The notes under the pieces are model-generated. The model did not search any database. It was not told where the DNA came from and saw nothing but the letters and a program-made list of their open reading frames with translations. A DNA stretch of 64,000 bases from Eutrophocola sp964601805. Its GTDB lineage: Bacteria; Pseudomonadota; Gammaproteobacteria; Pseudomonadales; Pseudohongiellaceae. The position numbers and the translations under genes were made by a program. Of this stretch, positions 19,994 through 29,436 are shown piece after piece. Positions within the stretch are counted from its first letter, which is position 1. Every line of letters begins with the position of its first letter. The stretch lies in NCBI GenBank assembly GCA_964601805.1, contig CAZROW010000001.1, positions 62,001-126,000 of the forward strand, written 5' to 3'.

Positions 19994-21664
19994 TCACATG
20001 TTGGGGTAGTTAGGACCACCACCGCCTTCAGGAGCAAGCCAGTTGATGTTCTGTGTCGGGTCCTTGATGTCGCAGGTTTTACAATGAACACAGTTCTGCG
20101 CATTGATCTGGAAACGGGTTTCACTGTCACTGCGCACGATTTCATAGACCCCGGCAGGACAGTAGCGCTGGGCAGGCTCATCAAACTCGGCAAGGTTGAA
20201 ACTGATCGGTGTCTCCGGGTCCAGCAGTTGCAGATGGCAAGGCTGATCCTCTTCATGATTGGTATTTGACAGGTAGACAGAGCTGAGCTTGTCAAAACTG
20301 ATTTCATTATCCGGTTTGGCATACGGGATGCGCGGTGATTCTTCTGCCGGCTTCAGTGTCGCATGATCGGGTGTGTTGTCTTTGAGGGTAAAAGGCATAA
20401 GCCCGCGAAAAATTTTCTGGTCGACAAAACTGTAAAAGGCGCCGAACAGTGTGCCGAAACGATGCATGGCAGGGGCGATATTGCGTGACTGGTGCAATTC
20501 CCGGTAGAGCCAGGAGCGCCTGATACTTTCACTGTAACTGGTCAGGACACGGTCGGGCGAGAGGCTTTCGTCCTGCAAGGCAGAAACAATATTTTCCGCT
20601 GCAAGCATGCCGGATTTCATCGCCGTGTGTGTGCCTTTGAGCTTCAGGAAATTGAGGAAGCCGGCATCATCTCCAGCCAGTACCCCTCCGGGAAAAGCCA
20701 GTGCAGGCAGCGATTGCAGTCCGCCTTTCACCAGTGCCCTGGCACCATAGGAAATTCGCTTGCCCCCCTGCAAGACCTGCTTGTACAGGGGATGATGCTT
20801 CAAGCGTTGAAATTCATCATAGGGGCTCAGCCAGGGGTTCTGGTAATTCAGGTCCGTAATCAGGCCGACAGCCACCTGGTTATTGTCCAGGTGGTAAAGA
20901 AAACTGCCGCCAGTGGTTTTTCCCAGGCCCAGTGGCCAGCCAATACCGTGAACAATTTTTCCCGCTTCATGATGTTCGGGGAGGACTTCCCAGAGTTCCT
21001 TGATGCCCAGGCCATAATGCTGCGGTTGACTGTGCTGGTCCAGGCGAAACTTCTCGATGACTTGCTTGCCCAGGTGGCCACGGCAACCCTCGGCAAAGAT
21101 CGTGTACTTGCCATGCAGCTCGTAGCCAGCCTCGAAACTGCCTTTTTCCTGGCCTTCCTTGTCACGGCCCATGTCGCCAGTGGCGACACCGATCACGGCA
21201 CCCTGGTCATCATAGAGCACCTCGGCTGCAGCAAAGCCGGCAAATACCTGGACGCCCAGGTTTTCCGCCTGCTCACCCAGCCAGCGGCACAGGTTGCCCA
21301 GGCTGATGACATGGTTGCCCTTGTTATGAATCTGGCCTGGCAATGCAAAGCCCGGCAGTTTCAGTGAGCCGGCCCCGTTATAGAGCAAATGCACTTCTTC
21401 CTGTGTCACCGGTACATTGACCGGTGCCTGCATGTTGCGCCAGTCGGGAAAGAGTTCATCCAGCGCTGAATGCTCCAGGACTGCCCCGGAAAGAATATGG
21501 GCACCTATTTCAGAGCCTTTTTCCAGTAAACAGATTTCAAGGGATAAATTGTTTTCCTGGCTGAGTTGGGCCAGCTTGCAGGCCGCGGCCAGTCCGGCGG
21601 GCCCACCCCCGACAATGACGACATCAAAAGGCATTACTTCACGTTCAGACAAGGTTTCATACAT
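19994..21664 (-). CDS. etfD: electron transfer flavoprotein-ubiquinone oxidoreductase
   Basis: A 556-residue membrane-associated flavo-iron-sulfur protein. It passes electrons from reduced ETF (fatty acid and amino acid dehydrogenases) to ubiquinone. The FAD Rossmann motif is VIVGGGPAGLAAACKL near residue 16. The C-terminal 4Fe-4S site is carried by RYCPAGVYE and NCVHCKTCDIKDP. The start at 21664 is an ATG with a strong promoter just upstream. It is divergent from etfBA, its electron donor, across only 82 bases, an arrangement suited to joint control. The AddB-like gene follows closely. Confidence 0.95.
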   Translation of the reverse strand: MYETLSEREVMPFDVVIVGGGPAGLAAACKLAQLSQENNLSLEICLLEKGSEIGAHILSGAVLEHSALDELFPDWRNMQAPVNVPVTQEEVHLLYNGAGSLKLPGFALPGQIHNKGNHVISLGNLCRWLGEQAENLGVQVFAGFAAAEVLYDDQGAVIGVATGDMGRDKEGQEKGSFEAGYELHGKYTIFAEGCRGHLGKQVIEKFRLDQHSQPQHYGLGIKELWEVLPEHHEAGKIVHGIGWPLGLGKTTGGSFLYHLDNNQVAVGLITDLNYQNPWLSPYDEFQRLKHHPLYKQVLQGGKRISYGARALVKGGLQSLPALAFPGGVLAGDDAGFLNFLKLKGTHTAMKSGMLAAENIVSALQDESLSPDRVLTSYSESIRRSWLYRELHQSRNIAPAMHRFGTLFGAFYSFVDQKIFRGLMPFTLKDNTPDHATLKPAEESPRIPYAKPDNEISFDKLSSVYLSNTNHEEDQPCHLQLLDPETPISFNLAEFDEPAQRYCPAGVYEIVRSDSETRFQINAQNCVHCKTCDIKDPTQNINWLAPEGGGGPNYPNM

Positions 21665-21693
21665 CCTTAAAAGAGACTTTTTTGGTTGACCTC

Positions 21694-21722
21694 ATTATAA
21701 TTGCGCCCTGATTTAATTTCAT
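21694..21722 (-). promoter_or_regulatory. candidate promoter of etfD
   Basis: On the minus strand ATGAAA (plus 21717-21722) and a perfect TATAAT (plus 21694-21699) are 17 bases apart, about 30 bases before the etfD ATG. The plus strand also reads TATAAT at 21696-21701, so the element may serve etfB as well. Confidence 0.5.
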
Positions 21723-21746
21723 AACTATCTCATCGCAGGTCCCCAC

Positions 21747-22499
21747 ATGAAAATCCTGGTAGCCGTCAAACGCGTCGTCGACGCCAATGTCAAGGTGCGA
21801 GTCGCCGCTGACAACTCCGCAGTCGATCTTGGCAACGTCAAAATGGCCATGAACCCGTTTTGCGAGATCGCTGTTGAAGAAGCAGTACGCCTCAAGGAAC
21901 AGGGCGTGGCTGATGAAGTCGTTGCCTTGACCATCGGAGAAGAGAAAAGCCAGGAGCAGTTGCGCACAGCCATGGCCCTGGGAGCCGACAGGGCCATCTG
22001 GGTCGAGCAGGCCGGTAACACAGAGCCTTTGGCCGTGGCCAGGCTACTCAAGGCCATCGTGGAAAAGGAAACACCGGACCTGGTGATCCTGGGCAAGCAA
22101 AGTATTGATGGTGACAACAACCAGGTAGGACAAATGCTGGCTGCACTGTGTGACATGCCGCAGGGCACTTTTGCCTTTGACCTGGCCATTGAAAACGGCA
22201 GGGCACAGGTGAGTCGCGAGATCGATGGCGGCGAACAGGTCGTGAGCCTGGCATTGCCTGCCGTGGTGACCACTGATTTGCGCCTCAACGAGCCTCGCTA
22301 TGCCAAGCTTCCCGATATCATGAAAGCGAAAAAGAAACCCCTGGAGCATCTCACCCCGGCGGAGCTGGGTGTGGAAGTGACCAGCAGCCAGACCGTGCTG
22401 GCCGTCAATGAACCGGCAGCGAGAAAAGCGGGCATCCTGGTCAGCAGTACCGAAGAACTTGTCGACCGCCTGCGCAATGAAGCCCGGGTTATTTCCTGA
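21747..22499 (+). CDS. etfB: electron transfer flavoprotein subunit beta
   Basis: A 250-residue ETF beta subunit beginning MKILVAVKRVVDANVKVRV. The family signatures VALTIGEEKSQEQLRTAMALGADRAIWV and ILGKQSIDGDNNQVGQMLA form the AMP-binding core, and the recognition-loop segment ARYAKLPDIMKAKKKPLE-type pattern is present (here RYAKLPDIMKAKKKPLE). It pairs with EtfA as a soluble electron carrier between acyl-CoA and other dehydrogenases and ETF-QO. etfA follows after 22 bases. Confidence 0.96.
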   Translation: MKILVAVKRVVDANVKVRVAADNSAVDLGNVKMAMNPFCEIAVEEAVRLKEQGVADEVVALTIGEEKSQEQLRTAMALGADRAIWVEQAGNTEPLAVARLLKAIVEKETPDLVILGKQSIDGDNNQVGQMLAALCDMPQGTFAFDLAIENGRAQVSREIDGGEQVVSLALPAVVTTDLRLNEPRYAKLPDIMKAKKKPLEHLTPAELGVEVTSSQTVLAVNEPAARKAGILVSSTEELVDRLRNEARVIS

Positions 22500-22521
22500 T
22501 TAATCAGTAACAGGCAGAAAT

Positions 22522-23448
22522 ATGAGCGTCCTTGTCATAGCAGAACACAACAACAGTACACTGAGCCAGGTCACGGCAAGTGTAATAACCGCAGCCAGCC
22601 AACTGGACAGCGACATACACGTGCTGGTAGCAGGTGCCGAATGTGATGCAGTTGCCAATTCGGCAGCCAGTCTCACAGGTGTCAGTCGCGTATTAAGCGC
22701 TGACCATGCAGCCTATGCTCACCAGTTGCCGGAAGCGGTTGCCCCCCTGGTCAGGGATATCGCGGCGGACTATTCCGCTGTTCTTGCCGCGGCGGGAACC
22801 ACGGGCAAGAATCTGATGCCCCGCGTAGCGGCCCTGCTTGGTGTGGGACAGCTGTCCGATATCATTGGTGTGGAATCGGCGGACACCTTCATCCGCCCGG
22901 TCTATGCAGGCAATGCCCTGGCCACTGTACGCTCGAATGACCCGGTCAAGGTCATTACCGTACGGACCTCTGCTTTTGAAGCCACAGGCAGTGACGGTAG
23001 TGCTGCGCTGGAGAAACTGGACACGGTGATCGAGCAGGACAAGAGCCAGTTTGTCAGTGAAAACCTCACCACCAGTTCGCGTCCGGAACTGGCCTCCGCC
23101 AGCATCGTGGTTTCCGGTGGCAGGGGACTGGGCAGTGCCGAGAATTTCCAGATCCTGGAAAGTATTGCCGACAAGCTTGGTGCTGCTATCGGTGCCTCGC
23201 GGGCTGCCGTGGATGCCGGATTTGTCGGCAACGACCTGCAGGTTGGGCAGACGGGCAAGGTGGTTGCACCGGACCTGTATATCGCCGTGGGTATCTCAGG
23301 TGCCATCCAGCACCTGGCGGGCATGAAGGACAGCAAAGTCATCGTGGCCATCAATAATGATGCCGATGCGCCCATTTTCCAGCTTGCCGATTACGGCCTG
23401 GTCGCTGATTTGTTCCAGGTATTGCCGGAGATGGAAAACCTGCTATAG
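22522..23448 (+). CDS. etfA: electron transfer flavoprotein subunit alpha
   Basis: A 308-residue ETF alpha subunit. The N-terminal domain (ILVIAEHNN-type start, here MSVLVIAEHNNSTLS) precedes the FAD-binding C-terminal domain. That domain contains IVVSGGRGLGSAENF, GASRAAVDAGFVGNDLQVGQTGK, PDLYIAVGISGAIQHLAGM and VAINNDADAPIFQLADYGLVADLF, all diagnostic. It forms the heterodimer with EtfB and hands electrons to ETF-QO encoded by the divergent gene. No terminator is evident before the YceI gene. Confidence 0.96.
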   Translation: MSVLVIAEHNNSTLSQVTASVITAASQLDSDIHVLVAGAECDAVANSAASLTGVSRVLSADHAAYAHQLPEAVAPLVRDIAADYSAVLAAAGTTGKNLMPRVAALLGVGQLSDIIGVESADTFIRPVYAGNALATVRSNDPVKVITVRTSAFEATGSDGSAALEKLDTVIEQDKSQFVSENLTTSSRPELASASIVVSGGRGLGSAENFQILESIADKLGAAIGASRAAVDAGFVGNDLQVGQTGKVVAPDLYIAVGISGAIQHLAGMKDSKVIVAINNDADAPIFQLADYGLVADLFQVLPEMENLL

Positions 23449-23468
23449 GCATTTCCTATCAGCACGAT

Positions 23469-23498
23469 TTCAGGTTTTTGCCGGAATCGCTCTATAAT
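23469..23498 (+). promoter_or_regulatory. candidate promoter of the yceI-like gene
   Basis: A perfect TATAAT (23493-23498) has a weak -35 (TTCAGG, 23469-23474) at 18 bases. The predicted start site leaves a leader of about 40 bases before the ATG at 23546. Confidence 0.42.
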
Positions 23499-23545
23499 CG
23501 GGACACGTTCTCAACGTTCTGACCTATCCCGTCAATGGAGTACAC

Positions 23546-24139
23546 ATGAGTTTTCCCAATATTCGTACGTCTGTCGCACTGATCACTCTTGCTTTCACCG
23601 GACTTTTCCACACCACAGCGTTTGCCGGTTGGACCCTGGATAGTGATGCTTCCAGTCTCTATTACGTCACCAGCAAGGCAGCGGCCGTCTCCGAGCTGAA
23701 TTCATTCGACGAGCTTTCAGGCAGTATTGATGACAACGGCAATGCCAGCGTTGTAATCAGCCTGGCCAGCGTTGACACCGCGATTGATATCCGCAATGAA
23801 CGTATGCGTGAAATCGTATTCCAGGTAGCAAGTTTCCCCCTGGCGACTGTCAATCTGCAGGCTGAACAAATCAATACCATGAGTGCTGGCGATACGCGCA
23901 TGCAAACCTATGATGCGGTAGTGGACCTGCATGGCATTGAAGCAACCGTGTCGGTGGAAGTGATGGTGACGGCGCTCAAGAACGGCGGACTGCTGGTCTC
24001 ACTGGCCCGTCCCCTGATTATCAATGCCGGTACCTTTGGGCTGGCAGACAGTGTTGAGCAGTTACGTGAAATTGCCGGTTTGCCGAGCATCAACAACAAT
24101 GTCGTGGTGGATTTCACGCTGCAGTTTGATGCTGACTAA
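23546..24139 (+). CDS. YceI family periplasmic protein
   Basis: A 197-residue protein with a signal peptide (about residues 1-27, cleavage after TTAFA). A YceI-type lipocalin-like beta-barrel follows: W-x-LD-x-x-S near the start, then a central LASVDTAIDIRNERMREIVFQ and a C-terminal VVDFTLQFDAD. YceI proteins bind polyisoprenoid or amphiphilic ligands in the periplasm, and some respond to stress or high pH. The ligand here is unknown. A strong bidirectional terminator lies just downstream, shared with rne. Confidence 0.85.
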   Translation: MSFPNIRTSVALITLAFTGLFHTTAFAGWTLDSDASSLYYVTSKAAAVSELNSFDELSGSIDDNGNASVVISLASVDTAIDIRNERMREIVFQVASFPLATVNLQAEQINTMSAGDTRMQTYDAVVDLHGIEATVSVEVMVTALKNGGLLVSLARPLIINAGTFGLADSVEQLREIAGLPSINNNVVVDFTLQFDAD

Positions 24140-24163
24140 CAGACCTGTCAGCAAGCTTCCAAT

Positions 24164-24197
24164 AAAAAAGGCCCGGTGCATCGCACCGGGCCTTTTT
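24164..24197. terminator. bidirectional terminator between yceI-like gene and rne
   Basis: A perfect 10-bp stem ggcccggtgc (24170-24179) / gcaccgggcc (24183-24192) with loop atc is flanked by an A-run and a T-run, so it works on both strands. Confidence 0.92.
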
Positions 24198-24215
24198 GGT
24201 TACAACCGTGTGTAA

Positions 24216-27200
24216 TTACTGATCGCTGCCACTGTGTGATTTACCGAAATCACTGGCAGGTTCATTACTCGCTGTATTCGCGGGTTGTTGGTTGACGTTT
24301 TTCACCTCACCACCATCCTGCGAACCACTACCGGATGCCTGGTTACCCTGGCTTCCGGATACGCCCTGTGACTGCTGCTTGTCACTGGATGATTGTGGAG
24401 CAGAGGCCTGTGGTTTCTCAGTGGCAGTTGCGGCCTTATCTCCTGTCGAGGAAGCCGCAGAAGGCTTGTCGTCTGCTGACTGATTCTTCATCCGGTTGCG
24501 CGGGTCATTGGGTGCCCGTTGCCTCTCACGCTTGGGGGGCGCTGAATCAGCAGCTGGATTACTGGCAGTGGTAGTCCTGGCGGGCTCCTGGGGCGCAGGG
24601 CTTGAGGCAGTCTGCGCAGGAGAGGCCGGGCTGGCGTCTTTATCCTGTTTGTCCGCCCTCGCAGAGTTATTCTCAGCTTTATCGCCACTAACACTGCTTT
24701 CATTGTTTTTGGCTTGCCCGACAGTCTTGTTGCCCTGATCGTCACTTCCGCTTTTCCCGGATTTGACGGGCGCATCAGCACTGGAGGCACTGGTTTGTGC
24801 CGGTTTTTCTTCCTGGACTGACGTGGTTTCAGGCTTGGCCTGGTCAGTATTGCCGGGGGACACCTTGTCTTGTGAAGCCGCTTTGTTTTCAGCCTGGGGC
24901 GCAGGTGCTGACTCTTGCCCGCTATCACCAGCTATCGGAGCTGGCTGCTGACCTTCAGGCTTGTCCTGGGCAGAAGTCCCGGGTGCCTGTGCGACAGGGG
25001 CAGGGGATTTGTCTGCTTCGGCACGGGATTCATTCCCTGGTGCCTGGGCATCAGCTTCCTGGTTTTTGTCCTGGGCGGCAATATCCTCACGGTTACCACG
25101 ACGGCGCTGTCTTGGTTGCCTCTGGCGCTGATCGGATGGCCGTTTGCGTGGCTTGTTCTTCCTGTTGTCGTTGCTTTCATTGGCGCCGGCATTGTCGCTG
25201 GCGTTGTCGTTGGCAGTGTTATCAGTGGCGTCGTTTCGTTCGCCCTTTTCACCTTTCTCAACCTTATCGCCCCTGGAGCTTTTCCTTTGACGCCCCTTGT
25301 TACCGGCGTTTTCCTGGGTATTGTCCTCAGACCTGTCCTGGGCGTTATCCTGTCCGGAGCCGGCCTGGCCTTTGCCACGGGAGCGTTTGCGTCCGCTGCC
25401 TTTACGACCTTCGCGGCGGGATTCTTTCTTCTGTTCAGAACCCTGATCAGTGTTTTGCTCCTGATCATCGGGTTTGCCACGTGACTGGCGCTTGCCATCT
25501 GACTTGCGTCCACTTTTCTTGCGAGTGCCGTCACTGCGTGAAGAACGCCTGCGACTGCCATCTCCGCGCCGGGATGATTTTTCTTCATCCTTGCTCTCGG
25601 TAGCAGGTTTTGCCTTTGGCGCTTCCTTGGCAGGGGCACTGAACAGGCTGCTCAGTGCAGAACTGATACTGGAGAGCAGACCACCACTGTTCTTTTCCTG
25701 CTGCGGGGAGGATGCAGCCGGTGGTTGCACGGCAGGCGTGATATGCGGTGCCTTGACTGCTGCCTGGTCTGCCACTTCAGGCTTCTTCGGCATGAATTCG
25801 GTAATTTCCTCGTGATCCTCATCATGAATGTTGTAGCTGCGCTCATCCGTTTCATCGGCAATGTTCTGGATATCGTAATGGGGGGTGTCCATGTTCGGAT
25901 TGGGCACAACCACGATCTTGGTTTTGCTCTGGGTTTCGATAGCACCAATTTCATCGCGTTTTTCATTCAGCAGGTAGGAGGAAACGCTGATCGGCACAAT
26001 GGCACGTACTTCACGTGAATTGTTCTTGTTGGCTTCCTCTTCCAGGATACGCAGGATGGACAATGCCAGTGATTCGATGTCACGGATGGTGCCCTGGCCA
26101 TTACAGCGGGGGCAGACGATGGCACTGGTTTCACCCAGGGAAGGGCGCAGGCGCTGCCGGGACATTTCCAGCAGGCCAAAGCGGGAGATGCGACCAATCT
26201 GTACACGGGCACGGTCCATGGCCAGTGCATCACGCATGCGGTTTTCCACTTCACGCTGGTTTTTCTGGGACATCATGTCAATGAAGTCGATGACCGCCAG
26301 TCCGCCAAGGTCACGAAGACGCATCTGGCGGGCGATCTCGTCCGCCGCCTCCACGTTGGTCTGCAAGGCAGTTTCCTCGATGTCGGCACCGCGTGTTGCA
26401 CGGGAGGAGTTGATATCAATGGATATCAGCGCTTCGGTGGGATCAATCACGATGGAGCCGCCGGAAGGCAGTTTGACTTCGCGTGTGAATGCGGTCTCGA
26501 TCTGGGTTTCTATCTGGTAATTGGTGAACAGCGGGACCTTGCCGTCATAAAGTTTTACCCGGTCTTCAAACTGGGGCATGACCTGGCGAATAAAGTTCCT
26601 GGCCTCATCAAAGGTGGCCTGCGTGTCGAGAATGACCTCGCCGATATCCTGTCGCAGGTAATCGCGAATAGCACGGATAATGACATTGCTTTCCTGGTAA
26701 ACCAGGAACGGGGCTTCCCGTTCACTGGCTGCCGTCTTGATGGAAGACCAGAGCTGGAGCAGGTAATCCAGGTCCCATTGCAGTTCTTCAGGGGCTTTGC
26801 CGACACCGGCAGTACGCACTATCGTGCCCATGCCGTCAGGAATCGTGATACTGCTGAGGGCATCACGCAGCTCTGAGCGGTCATCGCCTTCAATGCGGCG
26901 GGAAATACCTCCTGCACGGGGATTGTTGGGCATCAGCACCAGGTAACGACCTGCCAGGGAGATCATGGTGGTCAGGGCGGCGCCCTTGTTACCACGTTCT
27001 TCCTTGTCCACCTGGACAATAACTTCTATGCCTTCTTCAACGACATCCTTGATGTTGATGCGGCCATTGATGTCCTTGGGCTGCTTGGAGAAGTATTCCT
27101 TGGAAATTTCTTTCAGGGGAAGGAAACCGTGACGGTCGGCACCAAAATTGACGAAGGCCGCTTCCAGGCTGGGTTCAATACGGGTAATCCGGCCCTTGTA

Positions 27201-27323
27201 GATATTGGCCTTTTTCTGGACCCTGGCACGATTTTCGATGTCCAGGTCATATAAACGCTGGCCATCGACCAGGGCGACGCGCAACTCCTCTTTCTGGGTT
27301 GCGTTGATAAGCATTCTTTTCAT
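24216..27323 (-). CDS. rne: ribonuclease E
   Basis: A 1035-residue endoribonuclease, the scaffold of the RNA degradosome. The catalytic half begins MKRMLINATQKEELRVALVDG and contains an S1 domain (about residues 35-125). It also has the DNase I-like site with ISIDINSSRATRG and VIDFIDM acidic residues, and the Zn-link CPRCNGQG with C404 and C407. From about residue 500 the tail is disordered and low in complexity. Lys/Arg/Gly/Ser-rich blocks come first (RNA-binding-like), then long Gln/Asn/Ser/Asp/Pro-rich stretches. Partner-binding microdomains in such tails are hard to recognise. A long leader precedes the gene, where RNase E autoregulation acts in relatives. Confidence 0.95.
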   Translation of the reverse strand: MKRMLINATQKEELRVALVDGQRLYDLDIENRARVQKKANIYKGRITRIEPSLEAAFVNFGADRHGFLPLKEISKEYFSKQPKDINGRINIKDVVEEGIEVIVQVDKEERGNKGAALTTMISLAGRYLVLMPNNPRAGGISRRIEGDDRSELRDALSSITIPDGMGTIVRTAGVGKAPEELQWDLDYLLQLWSSIKTAASEREAPFLVYQESNVIIRAIRDYLRQDIGEVILDTQATFDEARNFIRQVMPQFEDRVKLYDGKVPLFTNYQIETQIETAFTREVKLPSGGSIVIDPTEALISIDINSSRATRGADIEETALQTNVEAADEIARQMRLRDLGGLAVIDFIDMMSQKNQREVENRMRDALAMDRARVQIGRISRFGLLEMSRQRLRPSLGETSAIVCPRCNGQGTIRDIESLALSILRILEEEANKNNSREVRAIVPISVSSYLLNEKRDEIGAIETQSKTKIVVVPNPNMDTPHYDIQNIADETDERSYNIHDEDHEEITEFMPKKPEVADQAAVKAPHITPAVQPPAASSPQQEKNSGGLLSSISSALSSLFSAPAKEAPKAKPATESKDEEKSSRRGDGSRRRSSRSDGTRKKSGRKSDGKRQSRGKPDDQEQNTDQGSEQKKESRREGRKGSGRKRSRGKGQAGSGQDNAQDRSEDNTQENAGNKGRQRKSSRGDKVEKGEKGERNDATDNTANDNASDNAGANESNDNRKNKPRKRPSDQRQRQPRQRRRGNREDIAAQDKNQEADAQAPGNESRAEADKSPAPVAQAPGTSAQDKPEGQQPAPIAGDSGQESAPAPQAENKAASQDKVSPGNTDQAKPETTSVQEEKPAQTSASSADAPVKSGKSGSDDQGNKTVGQAKNNESSVSGDKAENNSARADKQDKDASPASPAQTASSPAPQEPARTTTASNPAADSAPPKRERQRAPNDPRNRMKNQSADDKPSAASSTGDKAATATEKPQASAPQSSSDKQQSQGVSGSQGNQASGSGSQDGGEVKNVNQQPANTASNEPASDFGKSHSGSDQ

Positions 27324-28455
27324 GGTTCCGTTTACTTCTCCATACGGGGGAAGAACGGGGTAAAAGATGCCTGACAGAATGGATTAAGTATATACTATAA
27401 GCAATTGAAAATATTATAAAAATAGTGAAATCGTGGATAGATATGCCTTGTTTGGCATACTGAAAGGGACGGCAAAGCCTGGTGTCAGTGCAGTAGGGTC
27501 TGTTTGACCGGGAAACTGCATTACTGCCATATCGCAGTAGTTTGATCTCTTATACCTGGTCTGCTGGATTATCAGCGAGTACCGGGTGCAATACTTCAGG
27601 TCTGTTTCTTGCCTTGCTGGTCTTACTCAAACGGCCAGGGTTGTTTCACTGGCTGATAGCCTGGGCCGGAATAGTGGGCTGCTGGCTATGTTGTGTAATC
27701 CTTTCAGATGCGTTTTTGCTTATCTGTTACCACCATTTCCTGGTGTATCAGGTGATAAACCGCTTTCTTTTGCTCTCTGTTCTCCTGTCCGCCACCGGGC
27801 GGCTCTGATTCTGTACTGGCGTTGTAATTTCTTTTACCCGGCTTTCCCGGGATTAATCGGGCCCCGAGGGGCTGCTAATACTGTCTGTTTGCTGGTCCGT
27901 TCATTGGGACCTTTGTGTTTTCAACTTTAGAATTTTGAAATCGTTTCTTTATATTACTTTGTGTTCTTTTCCTGCTTGCCGGTTCCGGTCTGATTTGCTG
28001 CCCAAAGGACGCGAGGCCGGTACCTGGCCTGACTCTCTGATTCGTTTTCGCTTGTTCTTCTTGTTTCTCTCTTTATTCTCTTTTCACTTTTTCTATCTGG
28101 CTATCCAGCCATGAACCATGCCTGTGCGCTCTGCGCCACCAGGTATGCCTGTGATCCCGGGATTTTGCACCGAAGCGATTCGGCAGGAGGGATCATGTTC
28201 GGCTTTACGCAATGCGGGTCAACCCTTTTGTATGCGGGCTGCTGCCAACGTAATGCCTTATTTCGCTGATTTTTACCTTCTGCTGCACAGCAAAAAATCA
28301 GCCAATCCCACAATATAGCAGTAAATTATAGGGTGTTCAATGGTTTACGTGGCCTTATTGGAGTGTCACTGAAGCTCTCTTCGTGCGGTTTGCCAGGCGG
28401 CCCCCGAGGGCGAAAAGACGTTATACTCGTGTCCGTTTTTCCACGAGGTCCAGCC
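27324..28455. other. long rne leader / rne-rluC divergent region
   Basis: More than 1.1 kb without a credible gene lies between divergent rne and rluC. Short ORFs in it look random. On the rne side it is AT-rich, with TATACT/TATAGT-like hexamers on the minus strand near 27387-27401. It has a small hairpin (actgc 27523-27527, gcagt 27534-27538) and a T/C-rich tract near 28040-28100 that would be purine-rich in the rne leader. In E. coli the rne leader is several hundred bases long and mediates autoregulation. The same role is plausible here. On the rluC side a TATACT at 28422-28427 may be its -10. Confidence 0.45.
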
Positions 28456-29436
28456 TTGAGCAACAAGCAGCCAACCCAGGCCCAGTCCGGCCCAACCACC
28501 GCCGTCTCTTTCCAGGAAGTCAGCGAACACCAGGCGGGACAACGTCTGGATAACTTTTTACTGTCACGGCTCAAGGGAGTCCCCAAGTCACGTATCTACC
28601 GGATTATTCGCAAGGGTGAGGTACGTGTGAACAAGAAGCGGGAAAAGCCTGATTACAAGCTCAGCCAGGGCGATATCGTCAGAATTCCGCCGGTGCGTGT
28701 TGCCGCACCCAATACCCAGGTGCCACCCAGCGATGCCCTGAAACTGTTACTGGAAAATGCTGTGCTGTACAGCGACGACGCCATCCTGGTACTCAACAAG
28801 CCTTCCGGTTTGCCTGTCCATGGCGGTACAGGAGTCAAAGTCGGCCTGATTGAAGCAATGCGCCAACTGATACCCGATGCAGAGGGCCTGGAACTGGCGC
28901 ACCGCATAGATAAAGGCACCTCCGGTTGCCTGCTGCTGGCCAGGCATGGCAGCGCCCTGAAAGCCCTGACCAATCAGTTTCGCCAGAACACTGTGAAAAA
29001 AACCTATCACGCCATCGTGGAAGGACATTGGCCGGCTTCGGTGGAAGAGGTGGGCGCCTCCCTGAAAAGGCAGGAGCCCCAGGGTGGAGAGCGCTTTGTT
29101 ACCGCTGACAGTGACGGCAGAAGCGCCCTCACACACTTCGGCATCCTGGCATCAGGCCCGTCAGCTACACTGGTGCAGGCCATGCCGGTCACCGGCCGTA
29201 CTCACCAGATTCGTGTTCATGCCCAGCTTGCCGGGCATCCCATCATCGGGGATGAAAAGTATTCTGATCCTGAAGCGCGTAAACAGTTTGCCAAACAGGG
29301 CATAAAACGTCTTTGCCTGCATGCGCGGGAATTACAAATAGCCCATCCGGTGACCGGTGAACCAATCAGTGTTACGGCACCCTACGACGAGCAGTTTGAG
29401 CAAGCCATCAGGACCCTGCAATTAGCAGGGGATTAA
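28456..29436 (+). CDS. rluC: 23S rRNA pseudouridine synthase RluC
   Basis: A 326-residue RluA-family pseudouridine synthase (23S rRNA positions 955/2504/2580 in E. coli). I choose the TTG at 28456, which has GAGG seven bases upstream. The longer ORF back to 28333 adds non-conserved residues and would start before a likely -10. An N-terminal S4 RNA-binding domain (GQRLDNFLLSRLKGVPKSRIYRIIRKGEVRVNKKR) precedes the catalytic domain. The catalytic Asp is D152 in AHRIDKGTSG, and GRTHQIRVHAQLAGHPIIGDEKY lies further on. rne and rluC are divergent neighbours, as in E. coli. Confidence 0.93.
   Translation: MSNKQPTQAQSGPTTAVSFQEVSEHQAGQRLDNFLLSRLKGVPKSRIYRIIRKGEVRVNKKREKPDYKLSQGDIVRIPPVRVAAPNTQVPPSDALKLLLENAVLYSDDAILVLNKPSGLPVHGGTGVKVGLIEAMRQLIPDAEGLELAHRIDKGTSGCLLLARHGSALKALTNQFRQNTVKKTYHAIVEGHWPASVEEVGASLKRQEPQGGERFVTADSDGRSALTHFGILASGPSATLVQAMPVTGRTHQIRVHAQLAGHPIIGDEKYSDPEARKQFAKQGIKRLCLHARELQIAHPVTGEPISVTAPYDEQFEQAIRTLQLAGD

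Noticed and set aside
27542..28318. Several 60-114-codon ORFs in the rne-rluC spacer
   Set aside because: No ribosome sites, no family resemblance and biased residue content; they look like chance openings.
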